Assembly (NCBI GenBank): GCA_002011215.1
Contig: MTML01000101.1
Span: forward strand, 1 to 48,419
Reading direction: 5' to 3'
DNA: 48,419 nucleotides
DNA from: Archaeoglobus sp. JdFR-24
GTDB taxonomy: Archaea > Halobacteriota > Archaeoglobi > Archaeoglobales > Archaeoglobaceae
In this document: piece by piece, positions 7,948 to 15,708 of the stretch
How positions within the stretch are numbered: position 1 is the stretch's first letter
Layout of the letters: every line of letters begins with the position of its first letter
Made by a program: the position numbers and the translations under genes
The notes under the pieces: model-generated
Told to the model about the DNA's origin: nothing
What the model saw: only the letters and a program-made list of their open reading frames with translations
Database searches by the model: none

Positions 7948-8193
7948 ATGGCAACCCTGATTGATACCCAAAAGTCATCTATGAATCTCAGTATTGAACT
8001 GAAGAGATTAAAGGCTATTGTTGAAGTATCTGGAGATAGTCTGAAGGTTGTTTACTGCACTGGCAGGGAGAGGTGTCTCCGGATGGGACTTCTTATTAAT
8101 GGATCATGTCCTAAATATTGCGAAATAATTGTTGCAGTTAAGGATTATATAACTAAAAGAAGAAAGCCTAAAGCTATTGTAACAGAACTTTGA
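7948..8193 (+). CDS. Small Cys-containing protein, function unknown
   Basis: 81 aa, unrecognised. The four cysteines are C37, C43, C54 and C58, in two pairs: CTGRERC and CPKYC. That spacing could bind a metal or form a redox pair. The rest is mixed: a helical N-terminus (SIELKRLKAIVEV) and a basic tail (DYITKRRKPKAIVTEL). The codon use looks coding, and a clear TATA box with a palindrome over the predicted transcription start supports a real, regulated gene. Size, basic tail and palindrome would fit an autoregulating DNA-binding protein, but no helix-turn-helix is evident. A small iron-sulfur or zinc protein is equally possible. Confidence 0.65.
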   Translation: MATLIDTQKSSMNLSIELKRLKAIVEVSGDSLKVVYCTGRERCLRMGLLINGSCPKYCEIIVAVKDYITKRRKPKAIVTEL

Positions 8194-8232
8194 TAAATCT
8201 CTAAAGTTGAAGGTTTTTTGAAGTTATTTTGC

Positions 8233-8802
8233 TTATCCGACCAGATTGTCATTTAAGGACCGAATTCTGATAGGTACCAGGATTTTTCCATCTTTCCCTG
8301 AAATAAACCTGCCTTTACCCTCTAGGAACAGTTTGACCGTTAGAGTCGATATTGCCGCATCAACCACATCTGAATTTTCGAGTACATCGAATTCTATGTA
8401 TTTTCTCAATTCTTCGACTATTTTTTTCAGCCCGTTTTTATTCTTTTTCTTTGATTCGGGAGATATGCCGAGTATTTTTCTTGTGGCATATGGGTAAACT
8501 TCCCAGACTTTTATTGAGTTGCTTTCAAGTTTTTTTGCAATCTCCATTCCTTTAAGTGCAACAGGTTTGAAAAAGTCAGATCCGGATGGGAAAAGTTTTA
8601 TTCCAGCGTTCAGTAATTTTCTTTCACACTCACGCAGAGTTCCACTTTCAGGGAGAGTAAGGGGAGCATCTATGCCAGCATAATCAATTTTGAAACTCTC
8701 TAATTTAATTTCATCCAGTTTACCGGTCTCTATAACTTTTCTGTCCCTTAAAACTACATAATAGGAATATTTAAGACCCACATCAATACCAATGATGTCC
8801 AT
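8233..8802 (-). CDS. DUF429 family protein (RNase H-like fold)
   Basis: About 189 aa. It opens MDIIGIDVGLKYSYYVVLRD, which resembles the first strand-loop-strand of RNase H-like folds with an acidic residue (D6). IDYAGIDAPLTLPESGTLRECERKLL is the DUF429 signature, and a later ENSDVVDAAISTLTVKLF supplies further acidic residues. Members are suspected nucleases with no proven substrate. ATG 8802 is preferred over ATG 8823, because the TATA element at 8827-8836 places transcription start at about 8806, downstream of the first ATG. It diverges from the rps13 operon and appears to share its TATA box. Confidence 0.8.
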   Translation of the reverse strand: MDIIGIDVGLKYSYYVVLRDRKVIETGKLDEIKLESFKIDYAGIDAPLTLPESGTLRECERKLLNAGIKLFPSGSDFFKPVALKGMEIAKKLESNSIKVWEVYPYATRKILGISPESKKKNKNGLKKIVEELRKYIEFDVLENSDVVDAAISTLTVKLFLEGKGRFISGKDGKILVPIRIRSLNDNLVG

Positions 8803-8826
8803 CTTATATTCTGAAACCGGCATAAT

Positions 8827-8836
8827 CTTTAAATAT
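8827..8836. promoter_or_regulatory. Shared, near-symmetric TATA element for rps13 and the DUF429 gene
   Basis: CTTTAAATAT reads as TATTTAAAG-like on the other strand. On the plus strand it predicts a start near 8857, followed by GGTGATC (8864-8870) and the rps13 ATG at 8873. On the minus strand it predicts a start near 8806, four bases ahead of the DUF429 ATG at 8802. No second TATA box is evident between the two genes. Confidence 0.5.
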
Positions 8837-8872
8837 CTTCCTCCTTTTGCGTAATTTCAGAGTGGTGATCAC

Positions 8873-9319
8873 ATGTCTGAAGAATTCAAACATATAGTCA
8901 GAATCGCTGATACTGATCTGGATGGTAAAAAGAGCGTGATGTTTGCTCTAATAGGAATTAAAGGAGTAGGGCACAGAATGGCCAGAAGTCTCACCAATTT
9001 ACTTCAAATTGATGCTACAAAGAAGCTGGGAGAACTGGACGATGAAAGCATTCAGAAGCTTAAGAAATTCATAGAGGAAGACATTGAAAAGGTTCCTGAC
9101 TGGATGATGAACAGAAGAAAGGACAGGTATTCTGGAAACAATCTACATCTACTTGGAAAGGATGTGGACTTCTCTAAGATGGTCGATATTGAAGCGCTGA
9201 TGAGGATGAAAACCTATAGGGGTATCAGACATGCAAGAGGCAGAAAAGTTAGAGGACAGAGAACAAGGTCAACCGGTAGGAAAGGAAGGACGGTTGGAGT
9301 TATAAGGAAGAAGAAGTAA
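8873..9319 (+). CDS. rps13: 30S ribosomal protein uS13
   Basis: Small-subunit head protein contacting the P-site tRNA and the bridge to the large subunit. 148 aa, normal for archaea. [29 protein letters not shown] matches the archaeal/eukaryotic (S18-like) form, and the C-terminal [32 protein letters not shown] is the highly conserved RNA-binding tail. GGTGATC gives a strong ribosome binding site. First gene of rps13-rps4-rps11-rpoD, 13 bp before rps4. Confidence 0.98.
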   Translation: MSEEFKHIVRIADTDLDGKKSVMFALIGIKGVGHRMARSLTNLLQIDATKKLGELDDESIQKLKKFIEEDIEKVPDWMMNRRKDRYSGNNLHLLGKDVDFSKMVDIEALMRMKTYRGIRHARGRKVRGQRTRSTGRKGRTVGVIRKKK

Positions 9320-9332
9320 CACAGGTGATGAT

Positions 9333-9869
9333 ATGGGAGATCCTAAAAGGCACAAAAGAAAGTATGTAACTCCTACAAGGCCCTGGGATAAGGTGAGGCT
9401 TGAAAAGGAAGTAGAGGTTATTATAAAGTATGGTCTTAGGAACAAAAGGGAACTCTGGAGGTTCCATAATCTGCTGAGAAAGTACAGGAGAGTAGCAAGA
9501 GAGCTTCTTGCTAAAATAAATCTGCCGGGTAGAGAAGGAGACCTTGCAAAAGCCAAAGCGCAGATGGTTATAAAGAAACTCGCAAAGATCGGGATTCTGA
9601 AGGAAGATGCGACACTTGACGACATTCTGAATCTCACAGTTGATGCGTTTCTTGAGAGGAGACTTCAAACAATGGTTTTCAGGCAGGGACTTGCAAACAC
9701 AATCAAGCAGGCGAGACAGCTGATTGTTCATGGCCATATTGCAATCGATGGAAGAAAGGTCACTGTTCCGGGCCATATTGTAACAAAAGAGGAAGAAACA
9801 AAAATCTCATATTACAACAACTCTCCCTTTACTAAGAGAGAACTTGTTGTGAAAGCTGAAGAGGTGTAG
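9333..9869 (+). CDS. rps4: 30S ribosomal protein uS4
   Basis: Primary 16S rRNA-binding protein of the small subunit. 178 aa. It begins [26 protein letters not shown] as in archaeal S4 and carries the S4 RNA-binding domain ([21 protein letters not shown], then [18 protein letters not shown]) near residues 105-150. GGTGATG precedes the ATG. It is translationally linked to rps11, whose ATG is 5 bp beyond its stop. Confidence 0.98.
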   Translation: MGDPKRHKRKYVTPTRPWDKVRLEKEVEVIIKYGLRNKRELWRFHNLLRKYRRVARELLAKINLPGREGDLAKAKAQMVIKKLAKIGILKEDATLDDILNLTVDAFLERRLQTMVFRQGLANTIKQARQLIVHGHIAIDGRKVTVPGHIVTKEEETKISYYNNSPFTKRELVVKAEEV

Positions 9870-9873
9870 ACAT

Positions 9874-10269
9874 ATGGAGAAAAGGAGAGGAAAATGGGGT
9901 ATTGCCAACATTTTTTCCTCATACAATAACACGATTATAACGATAACTGATATCACTGGAAGCGAAACAATTGTGAGAATCAGTGGTGGAATGATTGTAA
10001 AGGCGAGCAGAGATGAGGGAAACCCCTACACTGCGATGCAGGCTGCTATAAGAGCTGCAGAGGCTGCTAAAGAGAAAGGAATAGATGGTGTTCACATAAA
10101 GGTTAGAGCACCAGGAGGAAACAAACATACAAATCCAGGACCTGGAGCTCAGGCAGCAATCAGAGCTCTTGCAAGAGCTGGACTGAAAATAGGAAGAATT
10201 GAAGATGTTACACCAATTCCCCATGATGGAACCAGACCTCCTGGTGGAAAAAGAGGAAGGAGAGTCTGA
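9874..10269 (+). CDS. rps11: 30S ribosomal protein uS11
   Basis: Platform protein of the small subunit. 131 aa. [26 protein letters not shown], then [39 protein letters not shown] and the C-terminal [17 protein letters not shown] all match archaeal uS11. GAGGTG lies at the end of rps4 and serves this ATG. It is followed by rpoD after 35 bp. Confidence 0.98.
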   Translation: MEKRRGKWGIANIFSSYNNTIITITDITGSETIVRISGGMIVKASRDEGNPYTAMQAAIRAAEAAKEKGIDGVHIKVRAPGGNKHTNPGPGAQAAIRALARAGLKIGRIEDVTPIPHDGTRPPGGKRGRRV

Positions 10270-10304
10270 TAATTTTATTTATTTTGTCTCATCCGGTGTC
10301 TGTT

Positions 10305-11090
10305 ATGAAAATACAATTTCTTGAAGAAGATGAGTTCAAGCTCAAGTTCATACTCACCTCGTCAACAGCATTTGCTAACTCCTTGAGGAGGGCAATGAAA
10401 AGTCTTGTACCCACAATGGCAGTCGATTATGTTGATATTTACCTGAACACATCATACCTCTATGATGAAATTCTCGCTCACCGTATTGGCCTTATCCCCA
10501 TAAAGACGGATTTGCAAAGGTTTAACATGCCCGATAAATGTGTATGTGAGGGTGAAGGATGCCCGAACTGCCAGATATCTTTCAGATTGAATGTGGAAGG
10601 GCCTAAGATGGTTTATTCAGGTGATTTTATCTCTGATGATCCGGAAATCGTTCCGGTTTTCGATAGGATACCTGTTGTGGAACTTTTTAAGGATCAGCAG
10701 TTGATGATGGAAGCCGTTGCAAGACTTGGAACGGGTAAGGAGCATGCAAAATGGCAACCGGTAACAGTCTGCATCTACAGAATAATACCAGAAATAAAAA
10801 TTGATGAAAGCTGTACATTATGCGAGGATTGTGTCGAGGCCTGCCCGAGAGACGTCTTTAATATTGAAAATGAAAAACTTGTGGCTAAAAGAGTGATCGA
10901 CTGCTCAATGTGCATGGAATGTGTAAATGTATGCGAAACCAGATCAATAGAGGTAAATGAAACAAATGACTTTCTTTTCGTGGTTGAAGGAACTGGAACT
11001 CTTCCTGTTAGAGAAGTTTTAAGAAAAGCACTCGAAATTCTCAAGCAAAAAGCTGAGGAGATGAATAACATCATAGAAACACTTGAATAG
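10305..11090 (+). CDS. rpoD: DNA-directed RNA polymerase subunit D with ferredoxin-like domain
   Basis: Assembly-platform subunit of archaeal RNA polymerase, equivalent to the bacterial alpha N-terminal domain and eukaryotic Rpb3. 261 aa from ATG 10305, chosen because GGTG lies six bases upstream; upstream in-frame codons lack a site. Residues 1-70 and 215-261 form the dimerisation half. C79, C81, C86 and C89 form a possible zinc site. Residues 165-215 insert a ferredoxin-like domain with two complete cysteine sets, C170/173/176/180 and C200/203/206/210, enough for two [4Fe-4S] clusters. Other archaea keep two, one or none. It ends this operon; the L18e-L13-S9-rpoN genes that often follow are absent here. 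Confidence 0.98.
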   Translation: MKIQFLEEDEFKLKFILTSSTAFANSLRRAMKSLVPTMAVDYVDIYLNTSYLYDEILAHRIGLIPIKTDLQRFNMPDKCVCEGEGCPNCQISFRLNVEGPKMVYSGDFISDDPEIVPVFDRIPVVELFKDQQLMMEAVARLGTGKEHAKWQPVTVCIYRIIPEIKIDESCTLCEDCVEACPRDVFNIENEKLVAKRVIDCSMCMECVNVCETRSIEVNETNDFLFVVEGTGTLPVREVLRKALEILKQKAEEMNNIIETLE

Positions 11091-11130
11091 ATATTGCTTG
11101 ATTTCTATTTTCCTTTTACTTTAATCTGTT
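11091..11130 (+). terminator. Probable terminator of the rps13-rpoD operon
   Basis: Pyrimidine-rich DNA with repeated T-runs (GATTTCTATTTTCCTTTTACTTT) begins about 10 bp after the rpoD stop, and the next gene converges from the other strand. Archaeal transcription ends at such T-tracts without a strong hairpin. Confidence 0.5.
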
Positions 11131-11163
11131 CTGATTCGCAGATGTGGCAGATTATCATGCAGC

Positions 11164-13065
11164 TTAATTATGTCTCCAGTATGCATGGAGCAGTGAATAT
11201 ACTCCACCCGTGATTATGAGAACCATACCAAGCCATACAAAGCTGGCTAAAGGGTTGATATGTATCTCAAAGCCTGCACCTGCGAAATCTCGTGTTACAC
11301 CACTCATTGCTATGTAGATATCTTTGAATGGTTGATATATTATCTCTACTGATGAAACAACTCTGTCAGGTCTGTTCATCTTGTAAATATATTGCTTTGG
11401 ATTTGTAGTTTTGATAAGTTTCCCATTTTCGAAAATCTGAAGTTCTGTACTGATTGTGTATTTTTCTTCGTCCTCGAAAATATTTACTGAAATCAACTTG
11501 AACTCCATACCATCTCTGATTGCAGAACCACCTTTAGTTATGAAAACATCGTTATAAACTGTACCATACATCCAGATACCCATCGCACCCATGAAAAGAA
11601 AAATAACTCCAAAATGGGTTAAATAACCACCATATTTTCTTAAAAATCTCAGTTCACCTGGATAAAATCCGGAGATATGGTTCAGGATTGCAAAAGCAAA
11701 CACCCCTACTCCAATCACAGCTGAAATATCTTGGAAAATGGCATAAGAAGAAAGGGCTGAAATAAGAGAGATTAGCACAGGTAATCTGAATTTTTTCAAA
11801 TTTTTTTCAACTTTCCAGGAGATTCTGATACACAGTCCTAGGAGGAGTATGAGTAAACCACCAATAGGTATTTCAACCGATTCATAGTATTCAGGTCCCA
11901 CAGTAAGGTTGGGGTTTAACACTGGCATAACAGTTCCTACAAGCACTGTAACGAGAGATGCTGAAAGCAAAAAAACGTTGATGAGTATCATGGTTTCTCT
12001 GTTGGTACCAAGAGCGATCCTGCGGTATTTCGCCTTTTCTGGTTCTTTGTGGGATTCCACATTTTCATTCAATTTTCCTTTGATTCTTTGGTGTCCTGCT
12101 CCTGAATACCACACAAAGGTGGAAAAACCAAGTATGAAAATTATAAATGCAAGGTATGCCCAGCCTTCTGGATTCTTTTCAAATGCATGAACTGAACTTA
12201 TGAATCCACTTCTGGTGATAAAGGCGGCAAGAACTATGAGGGAAAAAGTGAGAACCACCAGTACATAATTCAAATTCTTAACGTACCACCCTCTCTTCTC
12301 AACAATCATTGTATGGAGGAGGGCTGTAGAGGTTAGCCACGGCAGAAAACTGGCATTTTCAACAGGATCCCATCCCCAGAATCCTCCCCAACCCAGTGTC
12401 CTGTATGCCCACCAGGCCCCTATGAAAATACCCAGGCCTAAAAAGAGCCATGAAACAATCAGATACTTCTCTGTCCTTTCTATCCAACTCTCCTTCAAGA
12501 TCAGCCCGGAAACTGCCATTGAGAAGGGTATTACGAAGCCCGCATAACTGATAAACAGTACTGGTGGGTGAAGGACCATTTCCAGCGTTCTCAGCAATGG
12601 ATTCAATCCAAAGCCTTCCGGGCGTGGTTCAATTCTTAAAAATGGATTTGAAGTGGTAAGCAAGAGTATGTTAAGAAAAACAAGAAATAAACTCGAGATA
12701 ATTAGGGTATAGGCAGTTAACCTGTCTTTTTTTTCTGAAAGAACGAAAGTGTTGAAAACCGATATGAACAGTGCCCATATAAGTAACGACCCCTCTCTAC
12801 CCGCCCACAGTGCACTTACCGTATAAATAAGTGGAAGAGTAGAATCTGAATTCTCGAAGACGTATTTATACGAAAAATCCCTAGAAAGGAAATAGGATAT
12901 TAGGAGAATACATGAGAAAAAGAGCATCGTGAAGTTGATTATCACGGCCCTCTCACCGATCGAAAGGAGTCGAACTGATCTGATTCTCACACCCATATAA
13001 AAAGCATAAATTGAAAATATAGAGGATATGAGGGCTATCACAAGAAACATCTCTCCCAGATCCAT
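11164..13065 (-). CDS. ccmF: Cytochrome c maturation heme lyase CcmF
   Basis: Large polytopic membrane protein that receives heme from CcmE and attaches it to CXXCH motifs of apocytochrome c outside the membrane. 633 aa with roughly 14-15 hydrophobic segments. The heme-handling WWD domain is plain at WGGFWGWDPVENASFLPWL (residues about 226-245). SALWAGREGSLLIWAL and HPPVLFISYAGFVIPF are further CcmF hallmarks. The C-terminal soluble loop and last helix (ASFVWLGMVLIITGGVYSL) complete it. GGTGATGGC precedes the ATG. It is the second gene after ccmE with a 63-bp gap. CcmA, B, C, G and H genes are not in this window. Confidence 0.93.
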   Translation of the reverse strand: MDLGEMFLVIALISSIFSIYAFYMGVRIRSVRLLSIGERAVIINFTMLFFSCILLISYFLSRDFSYKYVFENSDSTLPLIYTVSALWAGREGSLLIWALFISVFNTFVLSEKKDRLTAYTLIISSLFLVFLNILLLTTSNPFLRIEPRPEGFGLNPLLRTLEMVLHPPVLFISYAGFVIPFSMAVSGLILKESWIERTEKYLIVSWLFLGLGIFIGAWWAYRTLGWGGFWGWDPVENASFLPWLTSTALLHTMIVEKRGWYVKNLNYVLVVLTFSLIVLAAFITRSGFISSVHAFEKNPEGWAYLAFIIFILGFSTFVWYSGAGHQRIKGKLNENVESHKEPEKAKYRRIALGTNRETMILINVFLLSASLVTVLVGTVMPVLNPNLTVGPEYYESVEIPIGGLLILLLGLCIRISWKVEKNLKKFRLPVLISLISALSSYAIFQDISAVIGVGVFAFAILNHISGFYPGELRFLRKYGGYLTHFGVIFLFMGAMGIWMYGTVYNDVFITKGGSAIRDGMEFKLISVNIFEDEEKYTISTELQIFENGKLIKTTNPKQYIYKMNRPDRVVSSVEIIYQPFKDIYIAMSGVTRDFAGAGFEIHINPLASFVWLGMVLIITGGVYSLLHAYWRHN

Positions 13066-13128
13066 GCCATCACCTATCGTCTGCTTTTCTCCTTCAACAC
13101 TTATCGTTTGTTTCCTTTCTCCTCTATT

Positions 13129-13524
13129 TTACTCTTGGACTTCCCCAGAACCAGAATTTCCGGATGTTTCGTACTTTGAAGGACACTTAATCAGAAGCTT
13201 GTATGCCTTAAATGTGCCATCAACATAATCACCAGCAACAACCACAGGAACGTTCTCTCTGTAATAATTTACGTTTCCAGTAAAAACAACTCTCATTTGA
13301 GATTTCCCATCAGTAAGGTAAAATAATCTTGTATTGTTCTCTGGAAAGAATACAGTTGAGTTTGGGGCAATTGTCCCGTTCACCTGAACGTTCTTCAATT
13401 CCCCTGCCTTTACAACTTCAGTAACGGTTTTGTAGGGAGAGATATTTGTTACAAAGTTATATGCGATAAATATCATAAAAACAATCACAGCGATCCCGAT
13501 AAGGATTTTCCCCCTGTCTTCCAT
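13129..13524 (-). CDS. ccmE: Heme chaperone CcmE, Cys-type (CxxxY)
   Basis: 131 aa. One N-terminal membrane helix (residues 7-25) is followed by an OB-fold soluble domain (VNGTIAPNS through VVVAGDYVDGTFKAYKLLIKC). Bacterial CcmE binds heme covalently through His in HxxxY; here the equivalent site is C114-P-S-K-Y118, the CxxxY form known from archaea and some sulfate reducers. The tail is short and hydrophilic. AGTTTAAATAAG about 29 bp upstream predicts a nearly leaderless message. First gene of a two-gene ccmE-ccmF unit. The identification rests on OB-fold pattern, CxxxY and the ccmF neighbour together. Confidence 0.88.
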   Translation of the reverse strand: MEDRGKILIGIAVIVFMIFIAYNFVTNISPYKTVTEVVKAGELKNVQVNGTIAPNSTVFFPENNTRLFYLTDGKSQMRVVFTGNVNYYRENVPVVVAGDYVDGTFKAYKLLIKCPSKYETSGNSGSGEVQE

Positions 13525-13694
13525 TAGACTCTTACCATTATCAGACTTATTTAAACTTTCTGGTAATTTTTTAAAAGATTGAGCAGGTATTGGATTATCA
13601 GTTATAGTTTAGCTCTAGTAGACAATATACTTTCAATGATAATCAAAAGTTCTGTTAACTGATTTTGTTATATGTTCAAAGTAATTGACCCTCC

Positions 13695-14873
13695 TCAGTA
13701 AATCAGGTTTTCGAGAATTCCCTTTGAAACTGCTAATTTTATCTCTCTTGCAATTCTCCTTCCCATATACATATTCTCTCCGAAGAGAATGTAGGAATAT
13801 GGTGAGCAGGGTATTCCTGTATTTGTTCCTGCAACAATCCTGGCGGAAATCTCGAAGACTGTCATTTCAGCATTCTCATCGAAAACTGTCTCAAGACAGA
13901 AGGGTCCAACCATCCCGGGGTAGGCAATCTCCTTTGACACCTCTACGACCCTCTTGGCAGCATTTATCGCCTGGACGAGTAAACTCTCCCGTAAAACCAC
14001 TGGAAAATTGCCTATTACCGTGTATGTTGGCATGGGTTCAATCTTCATCTGAATGGGGGATGGTATCTTCCCAAGACCATCAACGTCGGATTCATATCTT
14101 CTGTCGGTTGCTATCAGCTCAACCCTCTCAAAAACCGGTGAGTAAAAGAATGAGAAATAGATGTTTGCTCCTGCAATGTATTCCTGAATGAACACATTTT
14201 CTATGTCTTCTGGTGATGCCAATCCCGATCTCACCATCTCTTTCGATTTGACAAGAAAGTCATCATAATTCGTTGCAAGAAAGTATCCCTTTCCCCCTTT
14301 GGCTCCGGGGAATTTTACAATAACCATTCCATCGATATCTTCCGGTTTTTTCACAGTTCTCGGGAGTTTTAAGTTTGCCCTCTCCAGCCACTCCTTTTGT
14401 TTTTCTCTTTCAGTCTCCCAGAGCATGAGTTCACGATTTCCAAATATCGGAATTTTCAATTTTTCAAGATTGCCAATATATGCGTTGAAGGATCCATGGG
14501 GGATCATTATACCGTTTAATTCTGAAATGTTTTTTTGAACATCCCTTTTCAGCAAATCAGAATAATCCTCAATTTTGATTATCTCATCAGCCACACCAAA
14601 TGATTCATAGATTATTCTTTCCTTTTCTCTGCACAGACAGACAGCTTTTAAACCCTCATCTTTTGCCCCTTTTAGAATGTTCAGGGCTGTATGACTCCCC
14701 AGTGTAACAATTGAGAGGTTATCTGTATCATATGTGGAAAGAATTTTCAGTATGCTTTCTCTCAGACTGGATTTTACCTCAGAGTTTATGATTTTACCTT
14801 CTGAATCCACGATTTTATTTTTTCTTATGTTTTTGACTTTACATTCTCCTGTTTTATTTTCTCGCACCACCAT
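13695..14873 (-). CDS. purP: FAICAR synthetase PurP, with N-terminal extension
   Basis: Archaeal ATP-grasp enzyme that formylates AICAR with free formate and ATP to give FAICAR, step 9 of purine synthesis. 392 aa, about 30 longer than typical. The conserved enzyme starts near residue 38 (LRESILKILSTYD, then IVTLGSHTALNILKGAK). Other landmarks are IPHGSFNAYIG, IFGNRELMLWETEREKQKEWL, VIVKFPGAKGGKGYF, TDRRYESDVDGLGKIP, ARIVAGTN and MGRRIAREIK. The extension is charged (Lys/Asp/Glu/Asn). A strong AGGAGGT touches ATG 14873, so GTG 14870 or 14867 may be the true start; either keeps the extension. It overlaps larB by 20 bp and ends the operon. Confidence 0.92.
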   Translation of the reverse strand: MVVRENKTGECKVKNIRKNKIVDSEGKIINSEVKSSLRESILKILSTYDTDNLSIVTLGSHTALNILKGAKDEGLKAVCLCREKERIIYESFGVADEIIKIEDYSDLLKRDVQKNISELNGIMIPHGSFNAYIGNLEKLKIPIFGNRELMLWETEREKQKEWLERANLKLPRTVKKPEDIDGMVIVKFPGAKGGKGYFLATNYDDFLVKSKEMVRSGLASPEDIENVFIQEYIAGANIYFSFFYSPVFERVELIATDRRYESDVDGLGKIPSPIQMKIEPMPTYTVIGNFPVVLRESLLVQAINAAKRVVEVSKEIAYPGMVGPFCLETVFDENAEMTVFEISARIVAGTNTGIPCSPYSYILFGENMYMGRRIAREIKLAVSKGILENLIY

Positions 14874-15690
14874 ACCTCCTTTTACAGATCATGGAAGCAA
14901 AAACAGCCGCCCCGAAGCCATTATCAATATTCACAACAGCAACACCCGAAGAACAGCTCTGAAGCATCGCAAAAAGGGTTGTAATGCCACCGAGATTTGT
15001 ACCGTAGCCAACCGATGTTGGGACTGCAATAACGGGGATATTGACCAGTCCCGCGATTACGGATGGAAGCGCCCCCTCCATACCTGCCACAACGACAATC
15101 GCATCAACATCACTGACAATGATATCTCTTATCGGCTCGATGAGCCTGTGTATTCCTGCAACACCGACATCATAATATCTTTTGACCTCTATACCAAGAA
15201 AGTCCGCGGTGGTTGCTGCCTCCTCTGCAACAGGTATGTCGGAAGTTCCGGCAGTTATTATGGCTATTCTTCCACCAGTTCTCTTCTTTTTGTTGCCCGC
15301 TATCACCGTTCCGGATTTTCTGTTTACCTGAAGTCGAATTCCTGAGAGTTCCTTTTCTAAAACCTCAATATGTTCCTCGTTTGCTCTGGTTATGAGGATA
15401 CCATCCGAATGCTTGAGAATTTCTTTCACCATTTTCAAAACCTCAACTGGATCCTTGTTCTCAGCATAAATTGCCTCAGGTTTACCAGCTCTGAAATCTC
15501 TCATGTGGTCTATTTTTGCAAAATTCTCAATCTCTAAATAGAATAGATTAATAAGATCTTTTATAAGCTCTTCTGAAGATTCTTCACTCGCTTTATTGAG
15601 TCTCTCAATGAGCAATTTGATGTAGTTTTTATCCTTATCGTTTTTATCCTTATCATTCCTTTCGTGATCTTTCCTATTTCCATCCTTCAT
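14854..15690 (-). CDS. larB: LarB, nickel-pincer nucleotide pathway carboxylase
   Basis: PurE-related enzyme; LarB carboxylates nicotinic acid adenine dinucleotide in making the nickel-pincer cofactor of lactate racemase-type enzymes. 278 aa. After a very charged N-terminus with an internal repeat (NDKDKNDKDKN), the LarB region has DHMRDFRAGKPEAIYAENK and then the PurE-like core: ITAGTSDIPVAEEA, DVGVAGIHRL, VVAGMEGALPSVIAGL and VPTSVGYG. C246 in AMLQSCSSGVAVVNIDNGFG matches the LarB cysteine that forms the substrate adduct. It sits 18 bp after carB and overlaps purP. No LarC or LarE is in the window, so a purine-linked role of this PurE relative cannot be excluded, though the motifs favour LarB. 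Confidence 0.88.
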   Translation of the reverse strand: MKDGNRKDHERNDKDKNDKDKNYIKLLIERLNKASEESSEELIKDLINLFYLEIENFAKIDHMRDFRAGKPEAIYAENKDPVEVLKMVKEILKHSDGILITRANEEHIEVLEKELSGIRLQVNRKSGTVIAGNKKKRTGGRIAIITAGTSDIPVAEEAATTADFLGIEVKRYYDVGVAGIHRLIEPIRDIIVSDVDAIVVVAGMEGALPSVIAGLVNIPVIAVPTSVGYGTNLGGITTLFAMLQSCSSGVAVVNIDNGFGAAVFASMICKRRYGGARK

Positions 15691-15708
15691 TGTCTCTACC
15701 CTTAACCC

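Noticed and set aside
9269..9776. Minus-strand frames opposite rps4
   Set aside because: The ribosomal operon is certain on the plus strand and these are shadows.
13028..13228. 66-codon plus-strand frame across the ccmE/ccmF junction
   Set aside because: Antisense to both ccm genes and without a ribosome binding site.
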